Made by a program: the position numbers and the translations under genes
Source of the DNA: Phycisphaerales bacterium
GTDB lineage: Bacteria > Planctomycetota > Phycisphaerae > UBA1845 > Fen-1342
Reading direction: 5' to 3'
Assembly (NCBI GenBank): GCA_016710275.1
Contig: JADJXS010000001.1
Coordinates: 1,798,001-1,862,000 of the forward strand
Length of the DNA: 64,000 nt
Shown: piece after piece, positions 26,725 through 35,708 of the stretch
Position numbering within the stretch: the stretch's first letter is position 1
Layout: every line of letters begins with the position of its first letter
The notes under the pieces: generated by a model
The model's input: only the letters and a program-made list of their open reading frames with translations
Database searches by the model: none
What the model was told of the DNA's origin: nothing

Positions 26725-28815
26725 TTACGCCGCCGTCGCAGCCAGTTCAATCCCCACCACCCCGTGCGCGTGCACATCCGTGCCGCGCACGATCTCATTC
26801 AGCCCCAGCACCGCCGTCCGCGGCGACAGGGGTTCGATCAATCGGCGCGTCCACAGCCGCACCGCCGGCGACGCCAGCACCACGACCGGCGCACCGCCCG
26901 CGGCCGACGCGGCGCGATCCAGTTCCTGCTTCAGCCGATGGGCCAGTTCCGCCTGCCGCGCCGGCGGAATCGCCAGCACCGAACCCTGTTCGAGCCGCTG
27001 GATGTTGGCCTGGATGAAGTCTTCGGTCGCCGGGTCGAGCGTGATGCAGTGGATGGTGCCCTGCGCGTCGCGATACTGGGAGCAGATCGTGCGCGCCAGG
27101 GCGTTGCGGCAATACTCGGTCAGGATCTCCACGTCGCGCGTCTTGGCGCCCCAGTCGCCGAGCGTCTCGAGCACCGCCTCCAGGTCGCGAACCGGCACGC
27201 GCTCGCGCAGCAGGTTCTGCAGCGCCTTCTGCACCTCCCCGACCTTGAGGATGCCGGGGATGACCTCGTCCACCACGGTGGCGTTGTGTTGCTTGAGATT
27301 GTCGATCAGTTTCTGAGTCTCGGCACGGGTCAGCAGATCGGCGGCATGTTGGCGGATCACTTCGGTCAGGTGCGTCGCCAGCACCCCGGTCGGCTCGACG
27401 ACGGTGTAATTCCGGCTCTCGGCGGTCTCCCGTTCGGCGTCGGCGATCCAGAAAGCCGGCAGGCCGAAGGCCGGCTCGCGGGTCGGATAGCCGCGCAGCG
27501 GCTCGCCGGCGACGCCGGAATTGATGGCCAGCTTCTGATCCGGGTACAGCTCCCCGCGCGCGACTTCCTGCCCGCGCAGCAGCAGCGCGTACTGGTTGGT
27601 CTCCAGCCCGATCGCGTCGCGGATGCGCACCGGGGGCACGACGATGCCCACGTCAATCGCCATCTGCTTGCGCATTGCCGTGATGCGGTCGAGCAGGTCG
27701 CCGCCGCGTGACTTGTCCACCAGCCCGATCAACCCCAGGCCGATCTGCAGCTCGAGCGCATCGACCTTGAGATGCGTCTCGACCTTCGGCGGCGCGGATT
27801 GCCGGGTGCGCTCCTCCTGCTCAGCCTGTGCGGTGCTGCGATTGCGACTGCGGTCCACGAAGTACGCCATGGCGCCGCACGCGCCGGCCAGGCTCAGCAG
27901 CGGCAGCTTGGGCAGCGGCGTGAGCGCAAGCACCACCAGGAACGCCCCCGACATGACCAGCGCCGTCGGCTTGGAAAAGAGCTGGCCGACGACCTCCTCG
28001 CCCATGTTGGACTTGCCGCTGCTGCGCGCCACCAGCATGCCCGCACCCACGGAGAGGATGAACGCCGGCACCTGCGCCGCCAGCCCGTCGCCGATCGTGA
28101 GGCGCGTGAAGATGGCCAGCGCGGTCAACAACTGCATGTTGTTTTCGACCATGCCGACGTACAGCCCGCCCAGCACGTTGACGAACGTGATGATCAGCCC
28201 GGCCACCGCGTCGCCGCGGACGAACTTGCTGGCGCCGTCCATGGATCCGTAGAAGTCGGCTTCCCGCGTGATCTCGTCGCGGCGGCGCCGCGCTTCCGCC
28301 TCGTCGATCATCCCGGCGTTGAGATCGGCGTCGATCGCCATCTGCTTGCCGGGCATGCCGTCGAGAGTGAAGCGCGCCGCGACTTCGGCGATGCGCGTAG
28401 CGCCCTTGGTGATCACCACGAACTGGATCACCGTGATGATGATGAAGATGATCACGCCGACGACCAGCGAGTTTCCGGCGACGAAGGTGCCGAAGGCCTT
28501 GATGACGTGGCCGGCGGCGTCCTCGCCGAGCGTCGCGTTGGTCAGGATCAGCCGCGACGAGGCGATGTTGACGACCAGCCGCAGCAAAGTGAGCGCCAGC
28601 AGCAGGGGAGGGAAGCTGCTGAACTCCAGCGGCGATTTCAGGTACATGACGGTGGTCATCACCACCGTCGCCAGCAGGATGTTCACGACCAGCAGAACGT
28701 CCAGCAGCCCGGTCGGCAGCGGGATCAGGATGACGAAGATCAGCGCCGCCGCCGCGGAGGGAAACAACAGCCCGCGGTTTCGCGCGAGGGCGGACAGAAT
28801 GCGGTTCTGATCCAT
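26725..28815 (-). CDS. flhA: Flagellar export gate protein FlhA
   Basis: 696 residues, the normal length. The N-terminal half has eight membrane helices with VVNILLATVVMTTVMYL, the cytosolic loop RIAEVAARFTLDGMPGKQMA, and DLNAGMIDEAEARRRRDEIT, all diagnostic. The C-terminal half is the soluble domain that docks export chaperones (IGLVDKSRGGDLLDRITAMR, VEPTGVLATHLTEVIRQHAA). FlhA forms a nonameric ring around the export gate. It is the last gene of the minus-strand flagellar block, downstream of flhB. The ATG at 28815 is favoured over two upstream ATGs by protein length. Confidence 0.95.
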   Translation of the reverse strand: MDQNRILSALARNRGLLFPSAAAALIFVILIPLPTGLLDVLLVVNILLATVVMTTVMYLKSPLEFSSFPPLLLALTLLRLVVNIASSRLILTNATLGEDAAGHVIKAFGTFVAGNSLVVGVIIFIIITVIQFVVITKGATRIAEVAARFTLDGMPGKQMAIDADLNAGMIDEAEARRRRDEITREADFYGSMDGASKFVRGDAVAGLIITFVNVLGGLYVGMVENNMQLLTALAIFTRLTIGDGLAAQVPAFILSVGAGMLVARSSGKSNMGEEVVGQLFSKPTALVMSGAFLVVLALTPLPKLPLLSLAGACGAMAYFVDRSRNRSTAQAEQEERTRQSAPPKVETHLKVDALELQIGLGLIGLVDKSRGGDLLDRITAMRKQMAIDVGIVVPPVRIRDAIGLETNQYALLLRGQEVARGELYPDQKLAINSGVAGEPLRGYPTREPAFGLPAFWIADAERETAESRNYTVVEPTGVLATHLTEVIRQHAADLLTRAETQKLIDNLKQHNATVVDEVIPGILKVGEVQKALQNLLRERVPVRDLEAVLETLGDWGAKTRDVEILTEYCRNALARTICSQYRDAQGTIHCITLDPATEDFIQANIQRLEQGSVLAIPPARQAELAHRLKQELDRAASAAGGAPVVVLASPAVRLWTRRLIEPLSPRTAVLGLNEIVRGTDVHAHGVVGIELAATAA

Positions 28816-28918
28816 CGCGGGCGGCTCCGCCGTCGGACGGGGAATCATCGGTTGCGGGCGCATCCTGCGCCCACAGGCTCATCGGCCGCGGGTGCGTCGG
28901 CGGTTCAATTCTGCGCGG

Positions 28919-30007
28919 TCAGCGGGCAGCTCCTGCGGGCTGCCCGGCCCGGGCCGCCCGGCCGCTCAGGCGGTAGACGTAGGCCAGCAGTTCGGCGACG
29001 GTTCGATACAGCGCCGGCGGCACCTCGCTGCCGACGTCCACGGTCGCATACAGCGCCCGCGCCAGGGCCGGCCGCTCGACGATCGGCACGCCGTGCTCGC
29101 GCGCCAGCTCGCGGATGCGCTGCGCCAGAAAATCCGCCCCCTTGGCCACCACCCGCGGCGCCCCCATCGTCGCGTCGTCGTAGCGCAGCGCCACCGCGAA
29201 GTGCGTCGGGTTGGTCACGACGACGTCGGCCTTCGGGACGTCCGAGCGCAGCCGCTGCAGCGCCATCTTGTACTGCGTGCGCCGGATGCGGGCCTTGATC
29301 GCCGGGTCGCCCTCCATGTTCTTCATTTCATCCTTGACCTCCTGGCGCGTCATCATCAGTCCGCGCTCCATGGAGTAGCGCTGCCAGAAGTAGTCCGCCA
29401 CGCCGATGATCAGCAGCGCGATGCCCATGCGCAGCGCCAGCTTGTAGGTCAGTGCGCTGGTCGCATGCAGCACGCCGACGGCGCCGCTCTGCCCGGCGGT
29501 CAGAATCAGCCCGGCATCCGCGCTGATCGTCCACCAGCCGACCGCCGCCACCACGCCCATCTTCAGCAGCGAGAATGCGAAGCGGACGGCATTGTCCTTG
29601 GAGAACAGCCGCTTCACCCCGGAGAGCGGGTTCAGCCCGCTGAACTTCGGCGCCAGGCGCTTCCACGAGAAGTACAACCCCGTTTGCCCCAGACCGGCCA
29701 GCGCCGCCAGAACCGCCAGAATCAGCAAAAATGGCAGCAAACAGCGCCAGACGGCGTCAATGCAGTGCATGACCCAGGGCGTCAGGTCCTGCGGCTGAAG
29801 TGCCGGCGGCTCGCCGAGGTGCCGGGCAAGCGACAGCAGGGTGTTCACGATTCCCGGGCCGAGCATGTTCAGCAGCAGCAGCGCCGCCAGCAGACCGACC
29901 GCCGCCGCCAGGTCCGTGCTGCGCGCGATCTTGCCCTGGTCGCGAGCCTCGGAGCGGCGTCGCGCGGTGGGCTTTTCGGTTCGCTCGGCCGCCTCGTCCC
30001 ACGCCAC
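28919..30007 (-). CDS. flhB: Flagellar export switch protein FlhB
   Basis: 362 residues. The N-terminus ERTEKPTARRRSEARDQGK is diagnostic. Four membrane helices are followed by the cytosolic domain with the autocleavage motif NPTH (in DVVVTNPTHFAVALRY), which controls the switch from rod/hook to filament export. It lies between fliR and flhA. Confidence 0.95.
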   Translation of the reverse strand: MAWDEAAERTEKPTARRRSEARDQGKIARSTDLAAAVGLLAALLLLNMLGPGIVNTLLSLARHLGEPPALQPQDLTPWVMHCIDAVWRCLLPFLLILAVLAALAGLGQTGLYFSWKRLAPKFSGLNPLSGVKRLFSKDNAVRFAFSLLKMGVVAAVGWWTISADAGLILTAGQSGAVGVLHATSALTYKLALRMGIALLIIGVADYFWQRYSMERGLMMTRQEVKDEMKNMEGDPAIKARIRRTQYKMALQRLRSDVPKADVVVTNPTHFAVALRYDDATMGAPRVVAKGADFLAQRIRELAREHGVPIVERPALARALYATVDVGSEVPPALYRTVAELLAYVYRLSGRAARAGQPAGAAR

Positions 30008-30081
30008 TCGAATGCTCCCGATTGTTGCAAATCAGCGACGATTGTCGTCCAACGGCGCGTAAGGCTGCATGATGTCGCGAA

Positions 30082-30885
30082 TCAACGCGCCAGCCAGTTC
30101 GCCGCCGCGCCCGTGTGCAGCAGTTCATCGATCCAGCCGCTGACCTCTTCGACGCCCTGTGAGAACATGTCGATCGCGGTCGGCAGCGTCACCGCGGTGA
30201 CGCCGAAGGCGATGACCGACTTGCTGGAGAAACCCAGCGCTACGACGTTGAACTGCGGCATGGTTCTGGACACGATTCCCAGCCCGGCGTTGACGAGGAA
30301 CATGGCCAGGATCGCGGGCGCCGCGACCCGCACACCCACGGAAAAGCCGGCCGCCGTCGCGTCCAGCAGCAGCGGCAGGCCGCGCTCCGCGACGTTCGTG
30401 ACCTCCAGCAGCGGGATCGCGGCGAAGCTGTCCAGCGTGGCTCCGACAATCACGCGGTGGCCGCCGGCGGCGAGAAATACGATCATCGCGAGCTGCACGT
30501 AGAAGGTGCTGAGGACGCTTTCTTCCTCGGCCGTTGCGGGATTGATGACCGAGCCGAACGCCAGGCCGGATTCCTGGGCGACAAGCGTGCCGCCCAGTTG
30601 CAGCCCGAGAAAACAGAGCATCATCAATTGCGCGAAGAGCGCCCCGAGCAGCGCTTCGCCGCCCATGCCGATGGCCAGCGCCGCGAGACTCGCCGGCGGT
30701 TCGGTCGGCACGGCAACCGCCGGGCTGATGACCAGCGCCAGCGCGAAGACCAGCAGCACGCGCACGTTGACGGGGAAGCTCTCGCCGCCGAGCAGCGGCT
30801 GGAACATCAGGAAGCCCCCGATCCGCGCCAGCACCAGCGCGAAGGTCGGCAGGGCGGTCATCACCGTGGTCAGCTCAAAGGGCAC
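30082..30885 (-). CDS. fliR: Flagellar export gate protein FliR
   Basis: 267 residues with about seven hydrophobic segments and the FliR pattern LARIGGFLMFQPLLGGESFP, then SGLAFGSVINPATAEEESVL. With FliP and FliQ it forms the export channel. The GTG at 30885 is used because GGGGAGG lies five bases upstream and upstream residues are not family-like. It follows fliQ by about 20 bases. Confidence 0.93.
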   Translation of the reverse strand: MPFELTTVMTALPTFALVLARIGGFLMFQPLLGGESFPVNVRVLLVFALALVISPAVAVPTEPPASLAALAIGMGGEALLGALFAQLMMLCFLGLQLGGTLVAQESGLAFGSVINPATAEEESVLSTFYVQLAMIVFLAAGGHRVIVGATLDSFAAIPLLEVTNVAERGLPLLLDATAAGFSVGVRVAAPAILAMFLVNAGLGIVSRTMPQFNVVALGFSSKSVIAFGVTAVTLPTAIDMFSQGVEEVSGWIDELLHTGAAANWLAR

Positions 30886-30905
30886 CCGGGCCTCCCCGCG
30901 ACGGC

Positions 30906-31160
30906 TCAGCCGCCGAGCAGCTCGCGCGTGTACTCGATGAGGCGGATCGCCAGCCACGGCACGAACAGAATCGCCGCGCCGATCATGGCCACGATCTTGG
31001 CGACGATCGCGACGGTCTGATCCTGAATCTGCGTGACGGTCTGCAGCACGCTGATGCCGATGCCGACGACCAGCCCGATGCCCAGGATCGGCCCGGAGAT
31101 GATCACCGACTTGAGCAGCGCCATGCGGCCCAGGTCAAGCGCTTCGGTCATTTCCAGCAT
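30906..31160 (-). CDS. fliQ: Flagellar export gate protein FliQ
   Basis: 84 residues with two membrane hairpin helices, VISGPILGIGLVVGIGISVL and IVAMIGAAILFVPWLAIRLI, and the joining TQIQDQTVAIVAKI, typical of FliQ. A start three codons later (MTEALDLG) is equally possible. Confidence 0.93.
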   Translation of the reverse strand: MLEMTEALDLGRMALLKSVIISGPILGIGLVVGIGISVLQTVTQIQDQTVAIVAKIVAMIGAAILFVPWLAIRLIEYTRELLGG

Positions 31161-31179
31161 CGCGGCAACCGCCTTTCCG

Positions 31180-32091
31180 CTACACCACGCTCGACATCAG
31201 CGAACCCGCCACCAGGTGCCAGCCATCCGCGAGCACGAACAACAGCAGCTTGAACGGCAGCGAGATCAGCACCGGCGGCAGCATCATCATGCCCATGGCC
31301 ACGAGCACCGTCGCAATCACCATGTCGATCACGAGGAACGGCAGGTAGATGCGGAACCCGATGACGAACGCGACCTTCAACTCGCTGAGCATGAAGGCCG
31401 GAATCAGGGCCGTCATCGGCACGTCGGCGCGCGAGAGGGTCTCATCCGGGGCGACGCTGCGCCGTGCTGCATACTCGTACAGCATGTAGACGTCCTGCTC
31501 GTTGCCGGCCGCCTCGATCTGGTTGAACATGAATTCGCGCATCACGCCGCCGGCGGCCGCGAGCGCGTCCATCTGCCCGGCCTCGTTGTTGAGGTAGGGC
31601 TGCACCGCCACGCGGTTGACGCGCTCCCACGTCGGCGCCATCACCAGCAGCGTCATGAAAAACGCCAGGCCGACGATCACCTGCGACGGCGGCACCGTGT
31701 GCGTGCCCAGCGCCTGGCGCAGCAGCACCAGCACCACGATCATCCGCACGAAGCACGTCATCATCAGCAGGATGCTGGGCAGAATCGTCAGCACCGTCAT
31801 CAGCACGAGAATCTGCAGCGACGAGCTGAGCGACTCGCGGCTGGTTGCATTCGGCAGCCAGCGCGAAACGTCGGGGATGTAGATCGGGGAATTCGATGAA
31901 GCGCCCGCCGACGTGCCGCCGGCGCCGTTCGAGGTTGTTTCTCCCGATGCGGCGGTGGAGCCGGGCGGCGCGTGCGCCGGAACATCCGCCCGGGCCGACG
32001 CCCCGCAGCAGAGCACCGCCGCCAGCGCGACGAGGGCCGGCAGACGCAGGCGGCTGCGAGGGCGGGCGGATTCGGCGGTTCGAGCGGTCAT
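31180..32091 (-). CDS. fliP: Flagellar export gate protein FliP
   Basis: 303 residues with a signal peptide. Conserved blocks are LVLMTVLTILPSILLMMTCF, RMIVVLVLLRQALGTHTVPP, SQVIVGLAFFMTLLVMAPTW, ALIPAFMLSELKVAFVIGFR and DMVIATVLVAMGMMMLPPV. A linker of about 40 Ser/Gly/Ala-rich residues lies after the signal peptide. It lies between fliO and fliQ. Confidence 0.95.
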   Translation of the reverse strand: MTARTAESARPRSRLRLPALVALAAVLCCGASARADVPAHAPPGSTAASGETTSNGAGGTSAGASSNSPIYIPDVSRWLPNATSRESLSSSLQILVLMTVLTILPSILLMMTCFVRMIVVLVLLRQALGTHTVPPSQVIVGLAFFMTLLVMAPTWERVNRVAVQPYLNNEAGQMDALAAAGGVMREFMFNQIEAAGNEQDVYMLYEYAARRSVAPDETLSRADVPMTALIPAFMLSELKVAFVIGFRIYLPFLVIDMVIATVLVAMGMMMLPPVLISLPFKLLLFVLADGWHLVAGSLMSSVV

Positions 32092-32131
32092 CGGGCCTCC
32101 ATGCCCATTTCATTCGTGCGCGGCGCCGGTC

Positions 32132-32884
32132 TCAGCGCGTGCCCGTTGCCGACGCGCGGATTCGCTCGGCAGCGCTGCGAATCGCGCCATGAATGCGCAA
32201 CAGGCGTTGATCGGCGTCAGCCGACGCCAGAACGCGCTCGACCTGCGCGTCGGATTCATCCACCAGTGCGGCGAAATCGGCGGCGGCCGGGGCGGCTGGA
32301 ATTCGGCCCGGCGCCTCGACAGCAAACCGTGCGGCCGCGTCCGCGTCGGAGATCACGTCCAGCGCGGTCAGGCGCTCGCCGCCGACGCCGATCAGTACGA
32401 CCCGCGAGCCGAACCGGACGGCGCATACGCCCAGGCGAGGGGTGATTGCCGCGCGTGCCAGGACTTCGAGTGACACGCTCTTGCGCGGGCGGGTCAGCGT
32501 CCCCAGGACGCCGCGGGCCATCACGGAGCGATAGCCCCAGGCCAGCAGCAGGATCAGCCCCGTGACGGCTGCGAGCGAGAGCGTGGTTCTGGCCCAGCCG
32601 GCGGAGGTGACGGCGGCCGGCTCCGCGGAGCTGTTCGTCCGCGCCGCGGTGCCGCGTCGTCGAAGCGGTGCGGTCTCATCCGCTCCGCCGCGCGCTGTGG
32701 CGGAGGCCGCACCGGCTTCGTCGGTGCTTGAAGCCTCCGGCCGGGCGTTCACATCCTTCGCGGGCGAGGCGCTTTCCCGATCACCGAACAGCGGAAGTCC
32801 CGCCGCGCCGGCCGTTGCATCGGCGCGCGCCGATGCAGTCGTGCAGAGCGCCAGCAGCGGAATCAGCATCAGGGTGCGCTTCAT
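32132..32884 (-). CDS. fliO: Flagellar assembly protein FliO-like
   Basis: 250 residues. A signal peptide and a low-complexity periplasmic region of about 75 residues precede one membrane span (about 100-118). A small domain with LEVLARAAITPRLGVCAVRF and GSRVVLIGVGGERLTALDVI, the FliO beta pattern, follows. FliO helps assemble the FliP ring. The name is supported by position between fliN and fliP; sequence conservation is modest. Its ATG overlaps the fliN stop. Confidence 0.82.
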   Translation of the reverse strand: MKRTLMLIPLLALCTTASARADATAGAAGLPLFGDRESASPAKDVNARPEASSTDEAGAASATARGGADETAPLRRRGTAARTNSSAEPAAVTSAGWARTTLSLAAVTGLILLLAWGYRSVMARGVLGTLTRPRKSVSLEVLARAAITPRLGVCAVRFGSRVVLIGVGGERLTALDVISDADAAARFAVEAPGRIPAAPAAADFAALVDESDAQVERVLASADADQRLLRIHGAIRSAAERIRASATGTR

Positions 32885-33369
32885 CGCGCCGACTCGCTCT
32901 CCGGAATCGGGCTGACGATCTCGTTGACGCGGACGCAGAATGTGTCGTTCAGGACCAGCACTTCGCCGCGGGCGACGAGCCGGGCGTTGACGTAGATGTC
33001 CACGGGATCGCCGGCGACCTTGTCCAGTTCGACGACCGCGCCGGCGCTGAGCTTGAGCACGTCCTCGATCAGCATTTCCGCCCGGCCCAGCTCGACGCGC
33101 ACATCCAGCTCCACGTCGTCGAGAAAGTCGAGCGGTGATTCGGGCCGCGTGCCGCCTGCAACCTCCAGCGTCGGAGGATCGAACGGCCTGGCGGGGAGTG
33201 AGGAAGCCTGCGGGACCGTGGGCGTGCGGGAAGCGCCGGCGTGGGCAGCCGCACCCTCCGGCTCTCGATCACCGGACGGAGCGACCTCGGAAACCGGCTC
33301 AGGCGCGGATCGCGGCGTCGGCGTTTCGTCCGGCGGCGGGATCGCGGCGGTGTTTTCAGGTTCGGACAT
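32881..33369 (-). CDS. fliN: Flagellar motor switch protein FliN
   Basis: 162 residues. A Pro/Glu-rich disordered N-terminus of about 75 residues precedes a C-terminal SpoA domain: FLDDVELDVRVELGRAEMLI, LKLSAGAVVELDKVAGDPVD and VNARLVARGEVLVLNDTFCV. It forms the lower C-ring that binds CheY-P. The ATG at 33369 has AAGGATG eight bases upstream; a second ATG lies three codons earlier. fliM is not in this window. Confidence 0.93.
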   Translation of the reverse strand: MSEPENTAAIPPPDETPTPRSAPEPVSEVAPSGDREPEGAAAHAGASRTPTVPQASSLPARPFDPPTLEVAGGTRPESPLDFLDDVELDVRVELGRAEMLIEDVLKLSAGAVVELDKVAGDPVDIYVNARLVARGEVLVLNDTFCVRVNEIVSPIPESESAR

Positions 33370-33414
33370 GTGGCTCATCCTTGAGCGGGTGCGGGTCCAT
33401 TTAGAACGGGCGCG

Positions 33415-33957
33415 CTAGTCGGCGCGGATCGGCACGCAGCGCGGGATCAGCACGCGCTGAATCAGCTCGGGGTCGCCGGAAATTGCGGACAGCGCCGACT
33501 GCATCTGCATGCGCAAGGTGCGCAGGTCATCCTCTTCGAGGATGCGCGGATCCGCGGCGCGGACGATCTGGGCGAGACGATCAGAGACCTCCGCGGCCCG
33601 CTCGGTCTTGAGCTTCTCGACGATCGGGCGTCGATCGGCGGCGATCACGACAAACACGTCGAGGTCATACATGAACATGCGACCGGACTTGTTATTCGGG
33701 ACGCGCAGTTTTTCGAGAAGCGAGAACTCGGCCGTGACGCTGCTGGTCGCGCCGGCGGGATCCTCGCCGGCGGCGTGATGCTGCCCGTCGGCTCCCAGCG
33801 TCGGGGAGGGTGGCCCGGCGAACATCTTGAACGCGAAGAAGAACCCCACCGCCTGCACGATCGTAATGCCGCCGATGAGCATCGCGGTCTTGGGCAGCTT
33901 CCTGCGCTTGGCGGGTGCGGCCGGAGCCTCGGCGGCAGCGGGTTTTTCCTTGGCCAT
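33415..33957 (-). CDS. fliL: Flagellar basal-body associated protein FliL
   Basis: 180 residues. A short basic, Ala/Pro-rich cytosolic start, one membrane span (about 25-46) and a periplasmic domain with NNKSGRMFMYDLDVFVVIAA and ILEEDDLRTLRMQMQ fit FliL, which surrounds the stator. It is the first visible gene of the minus-strand flagellar block. Confidence 0.82.
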   Translation of the reverse strand: MAKEKPAAAEAPAAPAKRRKLPKTAMLIGGITIVQAVGFFFAFKMFAGPPSPTLGADGQHHAAGEDPAGATSSVTAEFSLLEKLRVPNNKSGRMFMYDLDVFVVIAADRRPIVEKLKTERAAEVSDRLAQIVRAADPRILEEDDLRTLRMQMQSALSAISGDPELIQRVLIPRCVPIRAD

Positions 33958-34314
33958 CGATTCACCTCATCCGCGCGACGCAGGTCGGCCCGCCAAGCGG
34001 ATCGACGGCGTTGCGCATAGGTGCTATCGACGATTGCGCGGCGGGAGTTTGGCAGCGCGCCCACGACCGGCCGATCGTGCATGTCTTATGAGACGAAGTG
34101 CGAAAGCTGCGCCGTCTGCGCAGAAAGCGCTCGAACAGAGTCAGCCACGGGAACCACGCCGGGGGAAAAAGGCGCGGCCCCGTCGGGGGGTTCCGACAGG
34201 GCCGCGTCCGGTGATGCGGGGCGAAGCACACGCACGGCGCTTCGCGTTGTCTGAGTGAACACAGGACGAGGTGACGGGCGACCGCGCTGCGGGCGCTTCG
34301 TCGGGCGTCGCCTG
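33958..34314 (-). other. Non-coding region between fliL and the upstream secreted-protein gene
   Basis: 357 bases holding the upstream gene's terminator (34163-34206) and presumably the promoter of the fliL-flhA block. No sigma-54 element with correct spacing was found on the minus strand. Confidence 0.5.
34163..34206 (-). terminator. Rho-independent terminator of the secreted-protein gene
   Basis: On the minus strand a long hairpin (CGCGGCCC-x-GTCGG paired with CCGAC-x-GGGCCGCG) is followed by GCCTTTTT. It lies about 110 bases after the stop of the gene ending at 34315 and separates it from the fliL block. Confidence 0.85.
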
Positions 34315-35439
34315 CTATTCGTCGTTCGTCGGGCCGATCGCGATGATCCACAGCTTGAAGAAGTTCATCACCTGCTGCTTGGTCAGCTTGTTGGCGTGCA
34401 GGTTGTACGTGACCTTGCTGTTGGACGGCAGGTCCGAACCGAAGGACTTGGTGTCCACGAACTCGATGCGGCCCTTGAGCGTCGGCACCGTATCATCCAC
34501 CGCGAAGAAGGCGTCCTCCTCGCTCATCGCCGCGAACGCATCGGACTCGGTGCTCTGCGTCTTGTGCTTCGCCTCGTTGAAGCGCAGGTTGAATTCGTAG
34601 TAGCCCTTGCCGTTCACGTCGCGCTGCGGATCCTCGACCCACTTGATCGTGCCGGTCACGACGTCCTCGATCTCGCGGCCGTTGAGCGCGTAGTTGAAGC
34701 GGATTCCGTCGGTGAGCCAGTTGCCGGTTTCGTAGTCATAGTCGAGGCGGCCGTTGACGACCGTGCGCGGGTAAATCTCCGCGGGGCCTTTGGCCAGCTC
34801 GATGCCGTCGAAGCGCATCGGGTCGGAGCGCTTCACCGTGACCGTCACTTCCTTGTTGCCGATCAGCCGCTTGTAGCTGTACTGGGCCAGCGTTTCCTTC
34901 TTCTCCGCCTTGCCGACCAGCCGTCCGCTGAAGCGATCCTCGAACGCCGCCGCCTTGCCGACCGCATCCACCGAGATGCGCAGCGGGCGCTCCTCCTTGA
35001 TGCCGCCGGCCAGCTCGAACGCGCCGGTTTCGGTGTTGATCGGCAGGTTGCCGACCCACTTGCCGATGGTCTTCTTCTGCTTGAGGTCCTTGGGGTTCAG
35101 GACCGAGAGCGTGATGTCGAAGCCCAGCGCAGCCCCTTGCACGCGCTTCAGGACGCCCTTGGTGAAGATGTTGGGCTGGCGAACAATCTTGCCGGCGAAC
35201 TCGGTCGTCTTCACGACGCTGAAATTCATCCGGTATTCGTCCTGAATCCCGAACTGCGGCGAACCGTCCTTGTACTTGCCGCTGGTGTCAGGGTTCGTCC
35301 GGGTCTTGAAGTCGATTTCCATCGTCCCGGTGATCACGCCGTCTTCGGTGATCAACTCCTCGCTCTGAGCGAGCGAAGTCGGGAGCAGTGCAAGACCGGC
35401 CACCAGGCCGGCGATCAAGCCGAGATGCATCCGTTTCAT
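34315..35439 (-). CDS. Secreted protein of unknown function
   Basis: 374 residues with a signal peptide (about 1-25, ending SLAQ). The mature part is rich in beta-strand-like segments and charged residues, with no cysteines and no motif I recognise. The ATG at 35439 has GGAGGA nine bases upstream; the upstream open codons are not protein-like. It is transcribed alone and ends in a strong terminator, so a well-expressed periplasmic or cell-surface protein is likely. Confidence 0.7.
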   Translation of the reverse strand: MKRMHLGLIAGLVAGLALLPTSLAQSEELITEDGVITGTMEIDFKTRTNPDTSGKYKDGSPQFGIQDEYRMNFSVVKTTEFAGKIVRQPNIFTKGVLKRVQGAALGFDITLSVLNPKDLKQKKTIGKWVGNLPINTETGAFELAGGIKEERPLRISVDAVGKAAAFEDRFSGRLVGKAEKKETLAQYSYKRLIGNKEVTVTVKRSDPMRFDGIELAKGPAEIYPRTVVNGRLDYDYETGNWLTDGIRFNYALNGREIEDVVTGTIKWVEDPQRDVNGKGYYEFNLRFNEAKHKTQSTESDAFAAMSEEDAFFAVDDTVPTLKGRIEFVDTKSFGSDLPSNSKVTYNLHANKLTKQQVMNFFKLWIIAIGPTNDE

Positions 35440-35708
35440 GGGCGAAATTCCTCCATAGTGCGTCGCCGGCGGCCCCGAAATCTGGGTCGGGAGGCCTCCC
35501 GGCGCTCGATTGCTCAACTCCGGCAGTCGGGTCGCACCGCGCGCACCGCCGCCGCACTCATTCAATTCGGCGAACTTACGTCCCGATCCGCACCCTGACA
35601 AGTGGAATTCGGCCCGGCGGTTATAAGGGTCAGCCTGGTCCGGCCGAGGCCGAGCCACTCCAGCGAGGGCGATGACGGGGCCGTTGCCGGCGTTCATGCG
35701 CCGCGCAC